IMG/VR virus record: IMGVR_UViG_3300027754_005988
Span: 62,001-126,000 of that record
Source of the DNA: a virus
DNA: 64,000 nt
Direction: 5' to 3' (one strand)
Shown: in pieces, positions 60,535 to 64,000 of the stretch
Position numbering within the stretch: the first letter of the stretch is position 1
Layout: the number at the start of each line of letters is the position of its first letter
Notes under the pieces: model-generated
Told to the model about the DNA's origin: nothing
Seen by the model: the letters and a program-made list of their open reading frames with translations, nothing else
Database searches by the model: none
Program-made: the position numbers and the translations under genes

Positions 60535-60564
60535 TTGCTTTTTATTAAAACTATAGTATATTTG
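60535..60564 (+). promoter_or_regulatory. ssrA: Host-type promoter of the tmRNA gene
   Basis: TTG at 60535-60537, a 19-base spacer and TATATTTG at 60557-60564. The tmRNA 5' end lies 26 bases after the -7 element, so a short 5' piece would be trimmed, presumably by RNase P. Confidence 0.87.
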
Positions 60565-60589
60565 TATAATAAAAGTTCTTTAAAATTCT

Positions 60590-60946
60590 GGGAATGCCAA
60601 GGTATTGATTAGGTATAGTCGTAAATGGTAAGCATGTAGTGCTAGATTGGAAGCACTTAAATCTGTCTATTAAACAATTGAATTGACAACGATTTCATCG
60701 TATCAGAAAATTTCCTTAACGAGTGCAGCATGTCTGTAATCGAGGGAGAGGTAGCAGCTGCCTAACAACTGTAAATGGTGGTAATCCACTAAATGATGGT
60801 ATCCCATCAATGGTAGTAATCTACTAGTGGGGCCAAAACCACTATAAAAGTAAGGAAGCTTTCGGATAGTTATAAAACTATGACCTAAACATGTAGAAGG
60901 CTATTGAAGAATATTTAAGACAGGAGTTCGAGTCTCCTCATTTCCA
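60590..60946 (+). ncRNA. ssrA: tmRNA (transfer-messenger RNA)
   Basis: The tRNA-like domain is complete: 5' GGGAATG pairs with 3' CATTTCC in a 7-bp acceptor stem. Pair three is G-U, the alanine identity element. The T arm (AGGAG, loop TTCGAGT, CTCCT) is at 60922-60938 and the discriminator is A60946; CCA is not encoded (ACA follows). GGTAAGCATGTAGTGC near the 5' end and CTAAACATGTAGAAGGC near the 3' end match conserved tmRNA segments. A small hairpin ACGAT-TTC-ATCGT (60691-60703) may be part of pseudoknot 1. The candidate tag ends EGEVAAA before TAA at 60763-60765. Length, about 357 nt, is normal. Confidence 0.92.
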
Positions 60947-60971
60947 CAGTGAATGTTTTGTGCTTTGTTGA

Positions 60972-60978
60972 TATTTAT
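60972..60978 (+). promoter_or_regulatory. TATTTAT box between tmRNA and terminator
   Basis: GATATTTATAGAGTA lies after the tmRNA and before a strong terminator, with no protein gene between them. Confidence 0.35.
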
Positions 60979-60984
60979 AGAGTA

Positions 60985-61072
60985 CAAAATTCTTTACAGA
61001 TTCTTCCCAACAATCACCTTATGGGATAGAAATTATAACCTCTAGTAAGTCGCTTTACTAGAGGTTTTTTTA
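60985..61072 (+). ncRNA. Possible late small RNA, about 85 nt
   Basis: The stretch between the TATTTAT box (60972) and the terminator hairpin contains no open frame of note. A short RNA could be produced here, ending in a stable 12-bp hairpin. It might equally be only the 3' trailer of the tmRNA transcript. Confidence 0.3.
61037..61072 (+). terminator. Strong rho-independent terminator after the tmRNA
   Basis: A perfect 12-bp stem AACCTCTAGTAA/TTACTAGAGGTT with a six-base loop GTCGCT, followed by a T run. It is among the longest stems in the window. Confidence 0.9.
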
Positions 61073-61089
61073 TAAAATAGATTTTCATA

Positions 61090-61096
61090 TATTTAT
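61090..61096 (+). promoter_or_regulatory. TATTTAT box before the holin-like gene
   Basis: CATATATTTATTGTAAA, 15 bases before the ATG and right after a terminator. A late box fits a lysis gene. Confidence 0.5.
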
Positions 61097-61111
61097 TGTA
61101 AAACAAAATAT

Positions 61112-61396
61112 ATGGACAAATTTTTAAACTTTATTAAACAGGCGCTTAGCTCTGGTAGCGATGTGTCAAGTAAAAGGTTAATTTCATTATTAGCTTTTGT
61201 TATGATGGTAATAGCTTTTCTATCTAATTTATATTTTAAATTTACGATAGAAGAACATATGTTTAAGTCTATGGAATGGATTGTTGAAATTGGTATGGGT
61301 ACTATCCTTATTGAGAAGTTCAGTAAGAAAAAAGATGAGCTAACTCAGGTACAATCAACTAACACACCTGATGATGAACAAACACCATTAAAATAA
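61112..61396 (+). CDS. Holin-like membrane protein, 94 residues
   Basis: An amphipathic N-terminus (FLNFIKQALSSGSDVSSKRL) leads into a membrane helix, LISLLAFVMMVIAFLSNLYF (23-42). A second, shorter one with WIVEIGMGTILIEKF (56-70) is followed by a charged tail. The SSKRLISL motif, two helices and small size are those of common phage holins of the sort that release GH19 and amidase endolysins. The TATTTAT box supports late expression. It is not beside the endolysins, as often in T4-like phages. Confidence 0.6.
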   Translation: MDKFLNFIKQALSSGSDVSSKRLISLLAFVMMVIAFLSNLYFKFTIEEHMFKSMEWIVEIGMGTILIEKFSKKKDELTQVQSTNTPDDEQTPLK

Positions 61397-61398
61397 AA

Positions 61399-61422
61399 AA
61401 AGGACTCAATTGAGTCCTTTTT
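61399..61422 (+). terminator. Perfect palindromic terminator
   Basis: AAAGGACTC/GAGTCCTTT with loop AATT and flanking A and T runs, so it can act on both strands: for the holin-like gene and for the minus-strand small gene. Confidence 0.88.
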
Positions 61423-61438
61423 AGTTATTCTGCAAATA

Positions 61439-61522
61439 TTAATTGCTTGGTGGCGGTGGTGGTGGTGTAGTTCCTTTTGGTTTTCCACAACCACAACCGA
61501 ACAATACATCTTGTCTAACCAT
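61439..61522 (-). CDS. Cys-Gly/poly-Pro micropeptide, 27 residues
   Basis: The frame encodes MVRQDVLFGCGCGKPKGTTP then a run of six Pro in all and SN. The GCGCGKPKG element could bind a metal or form a tight turn, and the proline tail is rigid. Support: it ends 17 bases from a bidirectional terminator, it has a TATTTAT box 36 bases upstream in its own direction, and its leader is A/T-rich. Against: very short. Function unknown. Confidence 0.5.
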   Translation of the reverse strand: MVRQDVLFGCGCGKPKGTTPPPPPPSN

Positions 61523-61557
61523 GATTTCTAGTTTTAATTTTTTAACGTTATGTTATC

Positions 61558-61564
61558 ATAAATA
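61558..61564 (-). promoter_or_regulatory. Minus-strand TATTTAT box before the 27-residue gene
   Basis: On the minus strand it reads AAGTATTTATGATAA and has the late-box form; there is no + strand late gene for it to serve. Confidence 0.4.
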
Positions 61565-61587
61565 CTTTATTATTGCTAAATAATTAG

Positions 61588-61595
61588 TATATTTG
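61588..61595 (+). promoter_or_regulatory. Partial host-type promoter
   Basis: TATATTTG fits the -7 element, but the nearest TTG is only 12 bases upstream. A 14-codon frame with ATG at 61600 begins four bases later and ends in the leader of the 73-residue gene. Confidence 0.45.
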
Positions 61596-61657
61596 TTCTA
61601 TGTTTGAAATTAAATATAGCAAACATATTTTGAATAGTAAATAAAAAAAATTAATGT

Positions 61658-61879
61658 ATGTTTAAAAAATATCACACGGTTACAATATTAGATTCTAAAT
61701 GGAAACCAATACTTACAAATGTAAAATTAACTGTTATACCAAGAGCCAATGAATACATCTATTTAAATAATCAATATTATCAAGTTATGAATATTATACA
61801 CACAATAGATAAAAAACAAGGTATTTTTATTGTTATAGGTGAAATTGTTCGACCTGATAATCATATGATTGTTGCATAA
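61658..61879 (+). CDS. Small hypothetical protein, 73 residues
   Basis: A beta-rich protein, MFKKYHTVTILDSKWKPILT and ANEYIYLNNQYYQVMNIIHT, with a SH3-like or OB-like alternation of strands and a terminal GEIVRPDNHMIVA. This outline recurs in small phage proteins with unknown functions. It is probably transcribed from the partial promoter at 61588. Confidence 0.6.
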   Translation: MFKKYHTVTILDSKWKPILTNVKLTVIPRANEYIYLNNQYYQVMNIIHTIDKKQGIFIVIGEIVRPDNHMIVA

Positions 61880-61902
61880 TTAAAAAAATAATAGTATATT
61901 TG
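61872..61902 (+). promoter_or_regulatory. Host-type promoter before the 85-residue gene
   Basis: TTG at 61872-61874 lies inside the end of the preceding gene; after a 20-base spacer TATATTTG is at 61895-61902. The leader is 14 bases. Confidence 0.85.
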
Positions 61903-61916
61903 TTAAAAAAATATTT

Positions 61917-62174
61917 ATGGAAAAATTAACTAATAAAAATGTTGAGGATTTTATTTATTCGTATCCAACAAAAAACAAAGAGGGATTTATTGCGTCTGAA
62001 ATAAATGACATATTAGAAAAGTATAGTATCGATAAAGATAAGTTCTATACTGCTTTAGGGGTAAATACATGTATGCTTATTGATGGTGAAGTTGTTACTT
62101 ATCATTGTGATGTACTTAAAGGGTTACGATGCGTAATTGAAAATAGAGAACAGAATTTTTTTGAATGGGATTAA
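61917..62174 (+). CDS. Small hypothetical protein, 85 residues
   Basis: Residues 1-50 look like a winged-helix-like or helical unit, FIASEINDILEKYSIDKDKF, followed by YTALGVNTCMLIDGEVVTYH and a charged end. Such a size and arrangement would suit a small regulatory protein, but no match is recognised. It overlaps the kinase-like gene only if the latter used the first ATG. Confidence 0.6.
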   Translation: MEKLTNKNVEDFIYSYPTKNKEGFIASEINDILEKYSIDKDKFYTALGVNTCMLIDGEVVTYHCDVLKGLRCVIENREQNFFEWD

Positions 62175-62185
62175 ATATAAATAAT

Positions 62186-62698
62186 ATGGAAAATAGAAAT
62201 TACCCTAAGCTTTTAATCATAGGAGCAGCTAGACATGGGAAAGATAGTTTAGCTGAATTATTGAATGAAGAATTTGGTTATACTTTTGAGTCATCATCTC
62301 AGTCAGCTTCGAACATATTCTTATATGATTTATTAAAAGACAAATATGGTTATAATACACCAGAAGAATGTTTTGAAGATAGAATAAATCATAGACAAGA
62401 ATGGTATGAAGCCATTTGTAATTACAATAAATATGATAAAGCTAGATTAGCTAAAGGTATCCTAGAACGTTCAGATTGTTATGTAGGAATGCGCGACAGG
62501 TATGAGATTGAAGAATGTATGAGACAAGGTATATTTGATTTAATCATATGGGTCGATGCTTCAAATAGATTACCAATGGAAGATGCTAGTTCATTTAATA
62601 TTGATAAATCATGTGCTGATATCATAATTGAGAATGATGGTACTTATGAGCAATTTAAGGAGAAAGTAATTAGATTAGGTAAATTATTAATAAAATAA
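62186..62698 (+). CDS. P-loop nucleotide kinase-like protein (deoxynucleoside monophosphate kinase type)
   Basis: A P-loop protein of 170 residues when begun at ATG 62186, which has a normal leader; an ATG at 62165 lies within the preceding gene. LLIIGAARHGKDSLAELLNE is the Walker A region with GKDS in place of GKST, as in T4 gene 1-type dNMP kinases and related phage kinases. CYVGMRDRYEIEECMRQGIF is an Arg-rich lid-like segment and FDLIIWVDASNR the following strand. It would phosphorylate dNMPs for DNA synthesis; the acceptor is not determined. Confidence 0.7.
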   Translation: MENRNYPKLLIIGAARHGKDSLAELLNEEFGYTFESSSQSASNIFLYDLLKDKYGYNTPEECFEDRINHRQEWYEAICNYNKYDKARLAKGILERSDCYVGMRDRYEIEECMRQGIFDLIIWVDASNRLPMEDASSFNIDKSCADIIIENDGTYEQFKEKVIRLGKLLIK

Positions 62699-62700
62699 AT

Positions 62701-62731
62701 TTGACATATATTATTTTTAATAGTATGTTTG
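62701..62731 (+). promoter_or_regulatory. Host-type promoter of the FKBP gene
   Basis: TTGAC at 62701, a 20-base spacer and TATGTTTG at 62724-62731, with a 30-base leader. One -7 base (G for A) differs from the usual TATATTTG but lies in the free nn positions. Confidence 0.83.
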
Positions 62732-62761
62732 TAAATAAATAATTTTAAAATAAATAAAAAT

Positions 62762-63178
62762 ATGACAGTAACAGAAAACAGTAATGTTAAAGTACATTAC
62801 ACAGGTAGATTAGAAGACAATACAATTTTTGATTCATCAGAAAATAAAGAACCATTATCCGTTGAATTGGGTAAAGGTGTATTAATTCCTGGTTTTGAAA
62901 AAGGGTTACAAGGTTTAAGTGTTGGTGAAAAAAGAACAGTAACCATACCAGCAGAGGAAGCTTATGGGCCAGTTAGAGTAGAAATGATTCAAGAAGTTGA
63001 AAAGAAATTTGTACCAGAAACAGTTGAAGTAGGTCAACAATTAACAGCTCAAGGACCACAAGGTCAAATGGTTGTTGTTGTAACTGAAGTTAAAGAAGAA
63101 TCAGTTGTTTTGGACGCTAATCACCCATTAGCTGGAAAAGCTTTAATATTTGACTTAGAAGTAGTTGAAATAGCTTAA
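62762..63178 (+). CDS. FKBP-type peptidyl-prolyl isomerase, SlyD-like
   Basis: 138 residues. The split FKBP domain is clear: NVKVHYTGRLEDNTIFDSSE, ELGKGVLIPGFEKGLQGLSV then GEKRTVTIPAEEAYGP and the closing LDANHPLAGKALIFDLEVVE. The residues between (about 83-118) form the inserted chaperone flap typical of SlyD. The metal-binding His-rich tail of E. coli SlyD is absent. It would speed proline isomerisation and prevent aggregation of newly made phage proteins. It has a host-type promoter, a terminator and no operon partners. Confidence 0.93.
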   Translation: MTVTENSNVKVHYTGRLEDNTIFDSSENKEPLSVELGKGVLIPGFEKGLQGLSVGEKRTVTIPAEEAYGPVRVEMIQEVEKKFVPETVEVGQQLTAQGPQGQMVVVVTEVKEESVVLDANHPLAGKALIFDLEVVEIA

Positions 63179-63194
63179 ACCATTAATGATAATT

Positions 63195-63217
63195 AAACCC
63201 AGATAAACTGGGTTTTT
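63195..63217 (+). terminator. Rho-independent terminator after the FKBP gene
   Basis: Eight-bp stem AAACCCAG/CTGGGTTT with loop ATAAA and a T run. Confidence 0.88.
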
Positions 63218-63269
63218 TTATTGTTGGTAAAAAATAAAAATAAATTGGTGTTATTTAACTATAGCACCA

Positions 63270-63276
63270 TATTTAT
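63270..63276 (+). promoter_or_regulatory. TATTTAT box before the 125-residue gene
   Basis: CCATATTTATTTTACA, 20 bases before the start, after a terminator. Confidence 0.5.
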
Positions 63277-63296
63277 TTTACATATAATTAAATAGA

Positions 63297-63674
63297 ATGG
63301 CAAAATATTTAGCAATTTTTAGTGATACTATTGATGAAATAGGTATTAATGGTTTCATCACAATGACAGACAAGGAAGTTGAGCAATATGAAGAATTGGC
63401 TTCTAGTATCACATGGTATTTTACTTATAGTGTGGGTGATAATTTTGAATTAGAATTTTCAAGTGGTGATGATTTATTAGGTAGGGTAGAATTTAAAGAA
63501 ATATCTAATGATGAATTTAAAGTTTTTAAAAAACTATTTGATGGTAAATTTGGTATTTTTGTTAGTGAAGACGATTTACATAACATTATAGGTGAAGAAG
63601 AATCAGAAATAGATGAAGATGATGAAGATGATGATTTTATTTATGATAATGATAGTGAAGATGACGATTATTAA
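63297..63674 (+). CDS. Hypothetical protein with very acidic C-terminus, 125 residues
   Basis: Residues 1-95 form a folded unit (FITMTDKEVEQYEELASSIT and FSSGDDLLGRVEFKEISNDE). The last 30 residues are nearly all Asp/Glu/Ser (SEIDEDDEDDDFIYDNDSED). An acidic tail can mimic DNA or bind basic proteins, but only the composition points there. It is preceded by a late-type box. Confidence 0.6.
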   Translation: MAKYLAIFSDTIDEIGINGFITMTDKEVEQYEELASSITWYFTYSVGDNFELEFSSGDDLLGRVEFKEISNDEFKVFKKLFDGKFGIFVSEDDLHNIIGEEESEIDEDDEDDDFIYDNDSEDDDY

Positions 63675-63686
63675 AATATTTAGTTA

Positions 63687-63693
63687 TATTTAT
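63687..63693 (+). promoter_or_regulatory. TATTTAT box before the last gene
   Basis: GTTATATTTATAATTAAA, 14 bases before the start; the same arrangement as in front of the gp6-like gene. Confidence 0.5.
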
Positions 63694-63707
63694 AATTAAA
63701 AACAACT

Positions 63708-64000
63708 ATGCGTAAATTTGATAAAAAGATTAATTTAGCTAGAATTAATATATTAGCCGAACAAAGATACTTAGAATCCAAAGGAATAATCAAAGAAACT
63801 ATTGAAGAAGAATATTTCGATTCACGTAAACCAGTTGAAGATTATGTTGATGCTGAAGAATTAGTTGGAAAACTTTATTGGTTCCATACTAACAGAACAC
63901 ATAGAAACCATGGTAAAAACGGTATGGTTGGTATTTACAGTGTTGGTAAAAATGGTGAAAGGGGTGAAGCTTTAAAAATGTATACCAACGAAGTTAGAAT
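63708..64000 (+). CDS. Hypothetical protein, N-terminal part (continues beyond window)
   Basis: The frame is open to the window end (97 codons). It starts MRKFDKKINLARINILAEQR, an amphipathic basic helix that contains a LAE|Q site resembling the prohead cleavage motif of the other late proteins. A charged segment, FDSRKPVEDYVDAEELVGKL, follows, then YWFHTNRTHRNHGKNG. Late-type box upstream. It may be another virion protein, but the end is missing. Confidence 0.6.
   Translation, partial: MRKFDKKINLARINILAEQRYLESKGIIKETIEEEYFDSRKPVEDYVDAEELVGKLYWFHTNRTHRNHGKNGMVGIYSVGKNGERGEALKMYTNEVR

Noticed and set aside
61600-61644. 14-codon frame MFEIKYSKHILNSK in the leader of the 73-residue gene.
   Set aside because: Too short to support; it may be a chance frame although it begins close to a -7 element.
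1-64000. tRNA genes and CRISPR arrays.
   Set aside because: No other T-arm with a matching acceptor stem was seen apart from the tmRNA, and no series of regularly spaced identical repeats was found.

Overview
The window looks like part of the chromosome of a large, strictly lytic, T4-related myovirus that infects a member of the Bacteroidetes, probably a flavobacterium. The T4-type evidence is a UvsX-like tail end, a 5'-3' exonuclease, gp41 helicase, gp61 primase, gp46/gp47 recombination nuclease, NrdA/NrdB, gp25 and gp6 baseplate wedge proteins and a gp19-like tube protein. The host evidence is very low GC, start codons preceded by A/T-rich leaders without Shine-Dalgarno sequences, twelve promoters of the Bacteroidetes form (TTG, 19-20 nt, TAtnTTTG), an RpoD-like sigma factor of Bacteroidetes type, SprB-like repeats in a tail protein and a Bacteroidetes histone H1-like protein. 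Nearly all genes lie on the + strand.

Layout. 0-8 kb: recombination, replication and nucleotide genes (UvsX-like, exonuclease, helicase, nrdB, and nrdA carrying a LAGLIDADG intein exactly before its active-site cysteine). 8.1-32.4 kb: baseplate and tail block (gp25, gp6, a 1373-residue protein with SprB-like repeats, several large Cys-rich proteins, two paralogous fibre-like proteins), interrupted by an antisense free-standing homing endonuclease. 32.4-40.4 kb: RuvC-like resolvase, primase, PD-(D/E)XK nuclease, gp47, gp46 and the sigma factor, each or nearly each with its own host-type promoter. 40.4-44.2 kb: membrane protein, amidase-like endolysin, overlapping spanin-like pair and tail tube-like protein. 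44.2-53.2 kb: single-gene late units ending in strong terminators. Several of these products begin with short basic/amphipathic leaders ending in LxE or IxE and may be internal head proteins; a GH19-like endolysin, a histone H1-like protein and a HELIH metallopeptidase-like protein lie among them. 53.2-64 kb: small accessory genes plus RNase HII, a lipoprotein, DnaJ, ClpP, a tmRNA gene, a holin-like protein, a nucleotide kinase-like P-loop protein and an FKBP-type prolyl isomerase.

Two promoter classes divide the genes. TTG-N19/20-TAtnTTTG precedes replication, regulatory and protein quality control genes. A TATTTAT box without a -33 element precedes most structural, lysis and putative packaged-protein genes, and is also found on the minus strand upstream of three of the five minus-strand genes. 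The sigma factor sits where T4 carries its late sigma gene 55, so it is the obvious candidate for reading the TATTTAT class.

The most striking content is (1) a phage tmRNA (60590-60946) with the G3-U70 alanine signature, a candidate tag ending in EGEVAAA, and clpP, dnaJ and an FKBP gene nearby; (2) the two-class promoter code with an RpoD-like sigma; (3) the family of late proteins with T4-like prohead cleavage motifs at their N-termini; and (4) several genuine small genes of under 60 codons.
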